Shown: positions 23,999 through 34,503 of the stretch, piece after piece
Position numbering within the stretch: the stretch's first letter is position 1
How the letters are laid out: the number at the start of each line of letters is the position of its first letter
Origin: Coenobita brevimanus
Taxonomy: Eukaryota > Arthropoda > Malacostraca > Decapoda > Coenobitidae
Length of the DNA: 64,000 nucleotides
Direction: 5' to 3'
NCBI GenBank assembly: GCA_032717465.1
Contig: CM064683.1
Location: 33,985,542-34,049,541 of the forward strand
The notes under the pieces: generated by a model
Told to the model about the DNA's origin: nothing
What the model saw: only the letters and a program-made list of their open reading frames with translations
Databases searched by the model: none
Translations under genes and position numbers: made by a program

Positions 23999-26181
23999 AT
24001 GTCGCACTCGCGCCCCGCCATTCCTGCCGCTTCTGCGCCCATTGCAAAGGGCCCCGTGACCTCTACCCCCAAGAAAAGTGTTGAGGCAAGCAGGAAAGGC
24101 CTCAGTGACTCTGCAGTGGCACGAGAACTTGCTGAATTGTCGATGATAATAATGGACAGCGATTTTGACGATTCCGGTGAATCGTGTGATGAGCCGGGTG
24201 AACTTATCGCGCCAGAAACAGCGACAACAAGTGCTCCTACCAGTGAATCTGTGTGTAGCTCCAAGGGAAAGGAGCCTTTAGTGCAGGAAGGAAAAGAATT
24301 TGGGAAGGGAGTGAAAAGGCGGCGTGTTAGCCCCAGAACAATGCCCCCACGTGACCCAGCCCGCCATGAGTCACGAGATCATTCACCTCCCCGTTCCCCA
24401 AGCCCCGCTTTACTCATCTCGTCATCATCGTCGGCTGAGTTATCTCCGGAGTCTTCGTCGTCGGAGTCACCACCAGCATCAACAGTGAAGGCTGGCCGTA
24501 GAGGTAGAGGTAGATCTAAGAGAGTGAGAAGTAGTGTAGCTAGTAGGGTAAGGGCTGCTAGTGCTGTACGGCAACCTAGGGTCAGTGCGAGTGACCTTGA
24601 CCGTGATAACCCTCCCTCTCAGCCAACCTCCACCACCACCACCACCACCATCCCTCCACCGCCACGCCAGGGAATCCTGGATGCCTTCGCGTGGACGGAA
24701 GGGTCAGATTTTGTCCCCGAAAACCTGGTTTTCGATGAGAGCTCGTCAGGAGTTCAGCCTGCCTTCACTATGGACGAAAATGCTGAGTGTGTCGACTACC
24801 TTTTGGCCTTCCTAGATGACGAAGTCATGCAGCACATATGTGATGAGACTAACAGGTTCGAATCACAACGTGCTGCTAGTGGTACAGGTGCAGCCAAGAT
24901 GCAACAGTGGACCATGCTGGGAGTGCAGGAGCTGTATGTGTTCTTTGCCCTCATGCTTCTTATGCCACACTCCAAGAAGCATGAGTTGGAAGAATACTGG
25001 TCCATGGACCCCTTACTACCCTCACCGACCTTCAACAAGTACATGGCCAGAGATCGCTTCCGGAACATCATGGGAAACCTGCACTTTGCCGACAACGATG
25101 TACCTTCCCAAACCGACCCACTCTGGAAGATCCGGGAGATTCTGAACAGAATGAAGGATAAGTTCATGTCATTCTTCCACCCATTTCAGAAGGTTGTCAT
25201 TGATGAGTCCTTGGTTCTGTTCAGAGGACGTCTTCGGTTTGTCCAGTACATTCCAAGCAAACGCCATCGCTTTGGAATTAAGTTCTTTGTACTGTGCGAC
25301 TGTAAGACAGGGTACATCCTTGACTTCGTCATATATTCAGCCAGCACTGTCGATCTCGATAAAACACACCCCTTGGCTTCTCAGGCTGTGTAGTGAAAGT
25401 GCTCCTAGAAAAGTATTTTGGTGGGAATCATGTGCTGTATACAGACAACTACTATACAGCACCGAAACTTGCCAAATACCTTTCTGAGCACGGCATTGGC
25501 TCCTGCGGCACTGTCAAAAGTAATCGTGCCAACTTCCCCAAATTCCCAGAGGCAGGAAACTCGCAGCGAGGAGACGTGCACCTACGCAAGTCTGAGAAGA
25601 TGCTGGCAATACGGTGGCATGACAAGAGAGTCGTGCACATGCTCACCACCGTACATAAGGGGGAGATGAGAGACAGTGGGAAGGTCGACCGTAGGACAGG
25701 CGAACCTGTGATGAAACCTGATGCTGTGTTGGACTATAATATAAACATGCGGCTGGTGGACAAGTCCGACATGATGATTGGTGAGATCGACTGCCTCAGG
25801 AAGAATACTAGGTGGTACAGGAAAGTTTTTCTGCATCTCATAGATATGACGATGCTGAACGCCTTCATCCTGTACAAGATGAAGGTAAAGCCACCCAAGT
25901 CCTTCTCCCTGAGGTTGTTCGCCAGGACTTGTGTCCAGCAGCTGCTGGAAAAATATGGTAAGGTGCAAGCAGCAACTCCAAGGCGCCATCCAGTTACACT
26001 TCCCGACCGACTTGAGCAGAGGGCGTATATGGAGCGGCACAGACTTGAGCTAATGCCTGCCACAGGGAAAAGGAAGGCTGCGATTCGCAGGTGTCAGGTA
26101 TGTGCGCATACCACACGCCGCACACCTGAGCATAAACGCACCTCTTGGCAGTGCGCTGAATGCCAGGTTCCCTCTGTGTAA
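23999..26181 (+). pseudogene. piggyBac-type transposase with single frameshift
   Basis: This is a DDD transposase of the DDE_Tnp_1_7 type, which cuts and pastes at TTAA. Translation starts at 23,999 (CAACATGTCG). The N-terminus is about 230 residues long, Ser/Pro/acidic and disordered. The catalytic domain follows: GVQELYVFFALMLLMPHSKK, FNKYMARDRFRNIMGNLHFA, then VVIDESLVLFRGRLRF with the first Asp at about residue 402 (25,202). A one-base change in a C-run near 25,370 throws the frame to a stop at 25,393. The homology continues in the other frame with HVLYTDNYYTAPKL (second Asp, 25,444) and YNINMRLVDKSDMM (third Asp, 25,759). The C-terminal CRD zinc finger is partly kept (RRCQVCAH, WQCAEC), but its last cysteine appears lost through the end of the frame. 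Apart from this, the reading is intact, so the copy is fairly young. Confidence 0.94.
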
Positions 26182-27065
26182 CCTGCTTCTTCGATTATCA
26201 CAGCCAGAAGCAGTTCTAACAGTGCAAGTGTGGAAGCAGAATTATTTGGAAATAATGTGTAAATAATGTGTAAATAATGTGTAAATAGCAGGTGAAAGCA
26301 ATGGATGTTCAGTTCATATGATTGAACAGTGTACTATAGTTTCATCTTACTGAAAGTGACAGTGAATAACATATTGTAAGTAAAATAGAAGGGTAAATAT
26401 TGAAAATAGAATAGAAAATGTAAATAGTAATGTAAGTAATTAGTAATATAAGAATATGAGTACAAATAATTTATGTTATAACAGTGAGAGTGAATCCGTG
26501 GCTCCACGTATTTTACTGACTGAAAAATAGAATGACTTCAGTGACAATAAAATAATACGACTGAATGAAACTTATGGAGAAAGACTCCAGATATATATAA
26601 GTGTGATATAGTAATAGAAATATAAAGTGTGAGGGGTTTTATGAATAATAAATGACAGAGTGCCTAGAGCGAACTAGCGCAAGTGCGGCGATCAGACGCG
26701 CTCGTAATTTCCATTGCTTTCACACTGTTTTTTTTTTAGTATGGATCCCAAACTACTTGAAAATGGTAGAATAGTGTTTATAGTGTTTGTATCTGGCTGT
26801 GGTAATCATATAACGGGTTGTCGGGAAGTGTAAAGTGGAGACTTAGTTACCCTACTTCAGAGGTCTCCACAAGTCCTACGGAAACTGACGAAGGCTCAAC
26901 AATCATTCCAGGAGAAAGCTGAAGGTATGTGCTATAAGCATATATAATTTTATTATTCTAGGACTAATAACTGATTTTTAGCAAATATTTTTTGAGAGTC
27001 TCTCGGAGCCCAAATAACCCCGCGGGACACGCAAGTAATTGGTAAACAAGCCCGCGGTGTAGGGG
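26182..27065 (+). other. 3' noncoding part of piggyBac element
   Basis: AT-rich sequence with TGTAAATAATG repeats near 26,260, leading to the right terminus with ACAAGCCCGCGGTGTAGGGG. No second gene is seen. Confidence 0.8.
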
Positions 27066-27206
27066 TTAAGGAGCCAGTGTTGACTTTTGCTTCAAGCTTG
27101 TGTACTGTACACCTAAAGACTGACCATAGGAAGAACAACTCACTGGGCAAAGTCCTTCCTGTACGGAACTACTGCTGTTGGAGCGTGTGGGATGAGGACA
27201 TAACAC

Positions 27207-27220
27207 TGGTGTCAGGAGTG
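27207..27220 (+). promoter_or_regulatory. Primer binding site, tRNA-Leu type
   Basis: TGGTGTCAGGAGTG starts one base after the 5' LTR. It is the complement of CACTCCTGACA-CCA, the 3' end of a tRNA-Leu with a GTCAGGA acceptor start (family knowledge). The next bases (TGGGATT) continue the match after a 2-base gap. The same site is present in the inverted fragment at 31,015-31,027. Confidence 0.85.
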
Positions 27221-27258
27221 TGGGATTATTCAGGGCTGCAGTGAGTCTAACCTTCGAC

Positions 27259-28470
27259 ATGGAAGCAGAAGGTGTGAAGACAACGTCTCGAGCTGGGCAG
27301 GAGGAGGAAATTTCCCTGGTGACAATCATGAAGCTAATACAGGCACAGAGTGAACAAATGGAGGCTCAGCATAAAGCATTCAAAGATATATTACAGGAAC
27401 AAACTAAAAAACTCAAAGAACAAACTAAGGAACTCAAAGGACAATTACAGGCACAAAGTGTACAACTGAAGCCACAAAATGAACAACAAGAGGTACAAAG
27501 TGAAGAACAAAAAGAAAGAGATGAACAACTTCAAGAGGGATCAGAGGAGCAACAGAAGGAAGTGCAACTGAGTGTGCAAGGACAGCTAAATGCATTCAAG
27601 GGGGAAATGAAGGAGGAAGTAGATGCCAAGCTAGAGCAGCAGGAGTATGAGGTAAGCAATAAAGTGATGGAGTTCAGACAGCATTTAGACGACCAGGTGA
27701 GGCATGTAGACAACCAGCTGAAGATTAGTGAGGGAATAGTGACAGAGTGCAGACATCTTGTGGACGACCAGTTGCAGACAATTAGTGGGGAAATAGTGAC
27801 GGAATGCAGACAGCATGTAGACAGCCGGTTGAAGCATGTAGTCAACAATGTGGAGATGGTTTGTGAGAAAATTGGGGCTGTAGAGAGATGTTGCACTACT
27901 GAGCCTCAGGTTGGTGTATGGGGAGCATATGAAAGGCATGGACAGCCTCTGGTGAATCTTGATGGATCCCAGGCAACTAAAGGAAGCATTACAGGGTTGA
28001 ATGATCGGAATGCAGAGGTTTTGGGTTCTAGCCTTATTTATGATGCCCCAGTCTTTAGGCCCCAAACTAGTGAAGCGCATGGCTATAATGGGGGTCCAAT
28101 TAAAAAGAAACCTCAGAAATCTGATGGTAGAGTATCTCAGGAAGCTTACCATGCACAATTTGAGTTACTTGCAGATCAGAATGGTTGCGATGATAAGATA
28201 AAGGCTGCAGAAGACCCACCACTGAAGAAATGCAGGAGAACCTTGATGAATAGTGTGCAAGAAGACAGAAGAAGAGACGACATGCACTGTAGTAGAAATG
28301 GGAATCACAGGAAGAAATGCTGCTGTACTGTAGTGACGGGGCCGGCATCAGTTGATGAGGACCTATGGAGAGTGCGATGGAGGATGCAGATTTGCAGCCG
28401 GTGCTGGAGTGACTGCGGCGGAGTGCAGTGCGATCATCTTGGGAGGGGGTTTCCGGGTTGGGCCCTGTGA
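27259..28470 (+). pseudogene. gypsy-type gag, C-terminally replaced
   Basis: The Met at 27,259 (MEAEGVKTTSRAGQEEEISL) is the likely start. The related inverted fragment at 30.8-31.0 kb begins with the matching MELEGVQTGSQARQEEASLA. Residues about 20-210 form a long Gln/Glu/Lys coiled coil (AQSEQMEAQHKAFKDILQEQ, EQTKKLKEQ), followed by repeated HLDDQVRHVDNQLKISEGIV-like segments. Near 28,125 comes VSQEAYHAQFELLADQNG, a conserved capsid motif of Ty3/gypsy gags. After KIKAAE (28,205) the capsid homology stops abruptly and the frame runs on into unrelated or out-of-frame sequence. No zinc knuckle or protease motif is seen. The role would be particle assembly and RNA packaging. In this copy the capsid is truncated by the internal deletion. 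Confidence 0.82.
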
Positions 28471-29438
28471 CTGGGAGCTGCTGCAGTCAGTGGAACCTTC
28501 TTCATTTGAACAACGGACTACTGGAGCATCAGTGGGAGACACCAGATGACCGCAGCAAGTGTTGGCAACTGGTGGTTCCAAAGAAGATGAGGTCCGAGAT
28601 CTTGGATGGGTTCCGTGGCCAGATCACTGGTGGGCACCTGGGAGTGGGGAAAACTCTGGGCTGGCTGTGGCAGAGGTTCTACTGGATTGGCATGCATCAG
28701 GATGTTGAGGAGTGGTGTCAGGGCTGTGATGTGTGCTGTGCCAGGAGGGGACCCAAGGGGCGTGGTTGCGCCCCTCTCTGGCTGTGCTGGGTGGGCGCGC
28801 AGATGGAGGGAGTCGTGGTGGACGTTGCTGGACCTTTGCCACCCACTGAAAGAGGAAACCGGTATGTGTGTGTCACTATGGACTACTTCACAAAGTGGCC
28901 AGGAGCCTATCCCGTCCCCGATCAAGAGGTGGCGACTGTTGCTCAGGTGTTGGCTGACCAGTTTTTCTGTCGTTTTGGATTGCCACAAGAGCTACATTCA
29001 GACCAGGGTAGAAACTTCGAGTCTGCTGTGTTCTGTGGGTGCTGCGGGTTGTTGGGGATCGGGAAGACCGGGACAACTCTGCTGGGGCCACAGTCGGGTG
29101 GGATGGTGGAGAGATTCAACTGGACCCTGGGACAAGAACTGGCCAAATGCTGCGTAGATGGACAAACGGAGTGGGACCAGAAATTGCCTGCATTGTTGGT
29201 GGAATATCAGTCTGCATCCCATGAGTCGACTGGCTGCACCCGTGCAAAACTGATGTTGGACCACGAGTTGCGCTTACCTGTTGACTTGTTTGTGGGAAGA
29301 CCACCTGGTGAGGAGCTGCCTACAGACACAACTGGCTATGCAGAGCGCCTTCGGGAAAGGCTGGCTGAGATACGTCATCAAGTGCGAGGAGCCCTCAAGT
29401 TTTCAGGGGAGGTGATGAAGTGCAAGTATGATGCCTAG
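28428..29438 (+). pseudogene. gypsy-type integrase, catalytic triad preserved
   Basis: The frame carries, in order, an HHCC-type zinc finger (GGHLGVGKTLGWLWQRFYWI, DVEEWCQGCDVC) and a DDE core. The first Asp is in VVVDVAGPLPPTERGNRY. The second is in LHSDQGRNFES. The Glu is in SGGMVERFNWTLG, with exactly 35 residues between second Asp and Glu. A YAERLRERLAEIRHQVRG tail follows, and the frame stops at 29,436. Homology continues past the stop into a GPY/F-like region (see next entry). The protein would join element ends to host DNA. Without RT in the element it could act only in trans. The first 90 bases of the frame are probably not part of the integrase. Confidence 0.88.
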
Positions 29439-29834
29439 GCAAATGAGGCGAGCTTCAAGGATGGTGATCAGGTTTGATTGTGTAATCCTCAGCAAAGGGG
29501 GGAACAGTAACTGAAGCTGCAGAACCCATGGGATGAGGCTTGCTCTGTGCTGGACCACCTATCAGACGTAACATATCGGATTCAGAGAGGCAGGAAGTCT
29601 TGCCCAAAGGTGGTACATGTGAATAGTCTGTGGCAGTACCATGGGCCAGGACAGTCCTGCTGGGACGTCTCCGAGGAACTGTGCTCAACTGCAGCTGAGG
29701 ATGTTGAGAAGGACTGGGGAGATGAAGTGCAAGAGAATGGTGACAGTTCCCCAAGAGAAGAAGCGAATCAAGAAGAGGACCAAGACCTTCCTGGAGGAGT
29801 GGACTGTGTGGAGGAGCAAGAACATCAGAAGTGA
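29439..29834 (+). pseudogene. Integrase C-terminal (GPY/F-like) remnant and tail
   Basis: After the stop, the sequence reads through further stops to WDEACSVLDHLSDVTYRIQR and KVVHVNSLWQYHGPGQ. These match the usual end of Ty3/gypsy integrases, where the GPY motif is changed to EAC. An acidic tail (EDVEKDWGDEVQENG, EEANQEEDQDLPG) follows. It stops at 29,834. Confidence 0.7.
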
Positions 29835-29949
29835 AATAGAAGAAGACCTGATAAGTTGAAGGATTATTTTGTGTATAGCTAGATGTTTCATTAGGATTAA
29901 GGTTTATGTTTGTATATACTGTGTAGTTTTGTCAGGACGACAAAGAACT

Positions 29950-29962
29950 AGGGAGGGAATAG
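29950..29962 (+). promoter_or_regulatory. Polypurine tract before 3' LTR
   Basis: AGGGAGGGAATAG lies directly before the 3' LTR start (TGTTAAGAAG), the expected place for plus-strand priming. Confidence 0.7.
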
Positions 29963-30802
29963 TGTTAAGAAGTGAGATTTGTCAGTTAGTTGCTCGAGAA
30001 GCATCTCGACCTTTCCCGAAGTTTACAGTGGTTTCGGTATGAGTCAGACTTGCCAGTTTGCCTGCTGTTTGTGAGCGTACTTATTTCGTAAGTTGTACAT
30101 TAATTTTTGTGCTCCTTTTCTTTATAATGTTTTATTTATGTGATTGCTTGTAAAATTATGTAATTTAAGTTCGTATGGTAAATAATTTTAAGTGTTATGT
30201 AATGTAATACAACTCTGGCATATTTTGATATCTCCGAGTTGGCAACTGTTGTTCTCGAGAAATGTAGCCGTTTCTCGAATAATGTAAGCTTATATAAGAT
30301 GGGGTAGAGATTATTTCAAGTTTTGTCGGGTTTCAGTTCAGTTTGAGTTAAGTGCAGTCGGTTTTGGTTCAGTTTGAGTATGGTGCTGTGTCAGTGAAGA
30401 TTGAATATTTCTTTGGTGCTTGTGAAAACAGTAGCAAACAGTGACGTGTTACCGAAGACTGTATATCATTGGTACTTGAGAAAAAAGTGAAGTGTCGCCA
30501 AGCATTAAGTGTTATAACTGTGAAGTGTTGCTAAACATTACAGTAAGTGTAATTGCAATCAGTAAAGTGTGTATAGCTCCAGTGCTTGTGAGAATAGTCA
30601 AGAGAAGTTGGAAAGCATTAAGTGGAATTATTTGGAAAGTAAAGTGAACATTAAGGAGCCAGCGTTTATTTTCCCCTCAGCTGATCTTGTGTACTGTACA
30701 CCTGAAGGCTGACCATAGGAAAAACAACTCACTGGGCAACGTCCTTCCTGTACTGAACTACTGCTGTTGGAGCCTGTGGCACTGTGGGGTAGGGACGCAA
30801 CA
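29963..30802 (+). repeat. 3' LTR (840 bp, uninterrupted)
   Basis: It starts TGTTAAGAAGTGAGATTTGT and ends GGACGCAACA. It aligns with both halves of the 5' LTR and keeps the unoccupied TTAA (near 30,652) where the other LTR holds the piggyBac. Confidence 0.94.
30289..30300 (+). promoter_or_regulatory. TATA box of the LTR promoter
   Basis: GCTTATATAAGATGGGG in the 3' LTR. The 5' LTR counterpart is degraded (CGTTATAAGATGGGG). Upstream lie two TTCTCGA words (GTTCTCGAGAA, TTTCTCGAATAA). Confidence 0.6.
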
Positions 30803-31612
30803 GTATGAATGTTTTTAAGGTGAAAAGCTTGAAATGTTGTTGTTCACTGAGTTTTTTCTGCCCTTTAAGTCATGCTTGTAGTTGTTCGCTTTGTGCGTGT
30901 AGAAACTTCATGATTGCAGCCAGAGATGCCTCCTCCTGCCTAGCCTGGCTTCCTGTCTGTACACCTTCTAGCTCCATGTCAAAGATTTGACTCACTGCAG
31001 CTCTTTTCAATCCTACTCCTGACACCAATTGTTACGTCCTCGTCTCACACTGCCACAGGCTCCAGCAGCAGTAGTCCAGTAATAGGAAGGACATCGCCCA
31101 GTGAATCGTTCTTCATAGGGTCTGCCTTTAAATGTACACAAGATCAGTTCAGGTGCCATAATAACACAAGCTTCTCCTGTTCATGGTCTTTATTTTCCAA
31201 GTAATTACACTGTCTCCTTCACAATTTCAGAGCTACACTAACTTCACTAGGCCACAAGTAAAGCTAAACTGACTGAAACTCCTCTATTCTCTCCCCCCAT
31301 CCTTTTATAACCTTGTTCGAAACTCGAATGTTCTGGGGCATGCTCCTAGCAACAACAATTTTCTATGACGGGGACATTCAAAATATTACAGAGCTTTCTT
31401 ACATTTTGTAGTATTCTAAATGCTTTATCATACAAACTGAAGTTAAATTACGTAATTTAACAACCACCTGAATAAAATGTTATAGAGAAAAAGATAAAAA
31501 TTAATGCATGACTTTACAAAATACATTCTCTTACAACAGGCAATCTGGCAACTCAGACTAGTAACTGAAAGGGCTCGAAACACCGAGAATTTTCCATTAA
31601 CACTCCTAAACA
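30803..31612 (-). mobile_element. Inverted fragment of a related LTR element (LTR, PBS, gag start)
   Basis: On the minus strand, a shortened LTR (31,612-31,030, TGTTTAGGAGTGTTAA to GAGGACGTAACA) is followed by the tRNA-Leu-type PBS (31,027-31,015). A gag start comes next, near 30,980 (MELEGVQTGSQARQEEASLA, AAIMKFLHAQSEQLQA). It ends where the 3' LTR of the plus-strand element ends. The LTR is about 583 bp against 840, so it has an internal deletion. Stops are present in gag. Confidence 0.85.
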
Positions 31613-32423
31613 CTATGTATATGATGATAGATATAGAGGGGCAGATAGATGTGTTTTTTTATATAAATTATTATATTCCTTCTCTGTCATTATTCTCTTA
31701 GTAACCAATTTTAAATGTAATATTACTGATTTAATATATTCTTACCGGATATATAGTGATAATTTTATATAATCATTTTATTTTCACTTTTATTACTGTA
31801 ATCAATTTATCCTTGTAAGCATTACCAGTAATAACTGTGTTTAAATTATATAAATAAGTGTGTAAGAGAGTTGGAGACAGGGCAGCCTGATGACGAACAG
31901 AATTAAATGAAGGTGACTCGTTTATGGCTCCCCATTCCGGGACATAGACTCCTAAGATACTAACATACTATAACTGTAGGTTAGTCAAACAGATCTAAAC
32001 TATTGCTTAAGTGGAAAGTAAATTTACTACAGTCAGACATCTATGGTCGCTGCGCACGAGTCTGAGGTTGTCATTACCGTACCCTAGCAACCTACCATTC
32101 AAAAGTGCGTCCGATTTCGTATCATATTATACACGAATCATATTATTATGCACGAATATATTATACACGAATATTATTATACACGAGCATATTATACACG
32201 AATCACATGTGTCACATAATTTACACGAAATCCGACTTACTGTTGAGGGTACAGGGCACGATAATAACCCCAGAGTCGCGCGCTGCGACTGTAATATTAC
32301 ATACAGTCAAACTGTATATTCACTGTCCACGTCATGTTTCTAATTAACGTCCTGGGGCTCCTGTCATTAAGCTGAAGTGTGCTAAATATACAACCCTTGA
32401 AATGAAAGAAAACAGGAAATAAC
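31613..32423. other. No gene recognised; short TATTATACACGAAT repeat
   Basis: AT-rich. Between about 32,125 and 32,235 the word TATTATACACGAAT recurs four to five times with spacings of 15-25 bp. Nothing else is recognised. Confidence 0.6.
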
Positions 32424-32469
32424 TCTGTCTGTCTGTCAGGCTGCCTGTCTCTCTGTCTGTCTGTCTGTC

Positions 32470-32548
<79 letters not shown>
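32424..32548. repeat. (TCTG)n-(GT)n compound microsatellite
   Basis: Imperfect TCTG units run into about 36 GT units. Confidence 0.97.
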
Positions 32549-33289
<741 letters not shown>

Positions 33290-33761
33290 CGCCATCGATC
33301 ACGTCCTATCTACTGGTCATTTGCCACTGTTAATAATACACAGAACAGTGTAGATCACTGAATGTACAGCCTTTCTTTGTGTTGGGCTCTTGTGTACCCA
33401 GCGGATCATGTGCACAGTTTTGTCCTTCACGGCTTGGGCAGTTCTCACATAACTTCATGCTTTCGCCAGCTGGATATCCCCTATTCTGTCCACTTTAACT
33501 TGACCGAAAAAATTGACGCATATTCAGATATGACAAGAATTTACAAGAGGGCATTTTGTTAGTCACAGATAATCTTTGTGGAAAAGACCAGGTGAATCGA
33601 TTATGGGAGGATATATTTCAGTTACAACACATCAGGATTATTTCTCAGCCCAAGGCAACTCGGGAAATGACAGAGCATATTTACCCTATCCCAGACACAA
33701 CACGAGCATCTTTGTATGTTGGAGAGACACACATTACACGCGTGTGTATAAATGTTTTCTA

Positions 33762-33834
33762 CGCTCCTGACCGGGAATCAAACCCCAGACCTCTAAATAG
33801 AAGTCAAGTACTGATGCCACAACACCACGGCGTG
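33762..33834 (-). repeat. SINE tRNA-like head, unit 1
   Basis: The reverse complement shows A box TGGTGTTGTGG and B box GGTTTGATTCC, about 43 bp apart. It is degenerate compared with the plus-strand heads. Confidence 0.8.
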
Positions 33835-34077
33835 ATAGAACCTGACACACCCGAATTTTTTTGACAAACCAAGTAAATCCATTACGGGAGGATACATTTT
33901 AATTACAATTATTAGGATTATTTCTCAGCCTCACGCAACTCGGCAAGTGACAGAGCAGATTTAATCTATCCCAGACACAACACGAGCATCTTTATATGTT
34001 GGTGAGACACACATTACACGCTTGTGTATTATGGATATACCTGGTTCGTCAAAAAATTTGAATGTCTCAGCTTCGGT

Positions 34078-34149
34078 CACGCCATGGTGTAGTGGCATCA
34101 GTACCTGACTTCTATCTAGAGGTCTGGGGTTCGATTCCCTGTCAGGAAC
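34078..34149 (+). repeat. SINE tRNA-like head, unit 2
   Basis: A box TGGTGTAGTGG at 34,085-34,095 and a perfect B box GGTTCGATTCC at 34,128-34,138, the two internal RNA polymerase III promoter elements. The acceptor ends do not pair as a functional tRNA would. Confidence 0.85.
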
Positions 34150-34357
34150 GTAGAAAACATTTGTACACACGCGTGTAATGTGTTTCTCTCCAACATACAA
34201 AGATGCTCGAGTTGTGTCTGGGATAGATTAAATCTGCTCTATCACTTGCCGAGTTGCGTGGTGTTGAGAAATAATCCTAATGTGTTGTGACTGAAATACA
34301 TCCTTCCATAATGGATTTACCTGGTTCGTCAAAAAATTCAGGTGTCTGAGCTTTTAT

Positions 34358-34430
34358 CACGCCGTGGTGTAGTGGCATCAGTACCTGACTTCTATGTAGA
34401 GGTCTGGGGTTCGATTCCCCGTCAGGAGCG
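34358..34430 (+). repeat. SINE tRNA-like head, unit 3
   Basis: A box TGGTGTAGTGG (34,365-34,375) and B box GGTTCGATTCC (34,408-34,418), nearly identical to unit 2. Confidence 0.85.
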
Positions 34431-34463
34431 TAAAAAAATTTGTATACACGCGTGTAATGTGTG

Positions 34464-34468
<5 letters not shown>

Positions 34469-34499
<31 letters not shown>
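34469..34499. repeat. (AT)n microsatellite
   Basis: About 15 AT units at the broken end of the last SINE unit. Confidence 0.96.

Positions 34500-34503
<4 letters not shown>

Larger units (their letters stand above)
22813..27065 (+). mobile_element. piggyBac-superfamily DNA transposon
   Basis: This is a 4,253-bp element flanked by TTAA (22,809-22,812 and 27,066-27,069). The ends are inverted: the left starts CCCCTTAACCGCGGGGCGTC, and the right, read inward, starts CCCCTACACCGCGGGCTTG. Just inside the left end, ACCGCGGGGCGTCACTTTYGTGA occurs twice (22,819 and 22,864), each containing a palindromic CGTCACTTTCGTGACG-like core, as expected of transposase-binding subterminal repeats. It contains a 470-bp tandem duplication (23,020-23,956) and one transposase gene with a frameshift. 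It inserted into the 5' LTR of the gypsy-type element, and the other LTR records the empty site. Confidence 0.95.
22104..27205 (+). repeat. 5' LTR (split by piggyBac at 22,813-27,065)
   Basis: It starts TGTTAAGAAGCGAGATTTGT and ends GGACATAACA. The LTR halves are 22,104-22,812 and 27,066-27,205. The piece before the insertion ends GTGAACTTTAA, and the piece after resumes TTAAGGAGCCAG. The 3' LTR reads continuously GTGAACATTAAGGAGCCAG at the same place. A TTATAAGA sequence near 22,429 occupies the position of the TATA box seen in the 3' LTR. Confidence 0.93.
22104..30802 (+). mobile_element. Ty3/gypsy-type LTR retrotransposon, internally deleted, hosting a piggyBac
   Basis: 5' LTR (22,104-27,205, including the piggyBac), primer binding site (27,207-27,220), a gag-like frame, a gypsy-type integrase, a purine tract, and the 3' LTR (29,963-30,802). 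Subtracting the piggyBac and its duplicated TTAA, the 5' LTR is 845 bp against 840 bp for the 3' LTR, and the two align throughout. The internal region is only about 2.76 kb: protease, reverse transcriptase and RNase H are missing between gag and integrase. No env-like frame is seen. The flanks (AGTAA before, GTATG after) are not a convincing duplication, which fits recombination after insertion. Confidence 0.92.
33584..34468. mobile_element. tRNA-derived SINE, four units in a palindromic arrangement
   Basis: Two minus-strand units (33,584-33,869, and 33,870-34,028 lacking the tRNA part) meet two plus-strand units (34,028-34,310, and 34,311-34,468 cut by an AT tract). Each unit begins TAATGGATTTACCTGGTTCG and has a tRNA-like head. 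It continues ACACGCGTGTAATGTGT, then a body ending AATAATCCTAATGTGTTGT. The whole could fold into a long hairpin centred near 34,028. Confidence 0.85.

Noticed and set aside
30240..30285. Heat-shock-like TTCnnGAA motifs upstream of the LTR TATA box
   Set aside because: Only one well-spaced pair (TTCTCGAA). The other has wrong spacing. Too weak to call an element.
34085..34138. Functional tRNA gene
   Set aside because: A and B boxes are good, but acceptor-stem pairing is poor. The unit recurs three times with a common SINE body.
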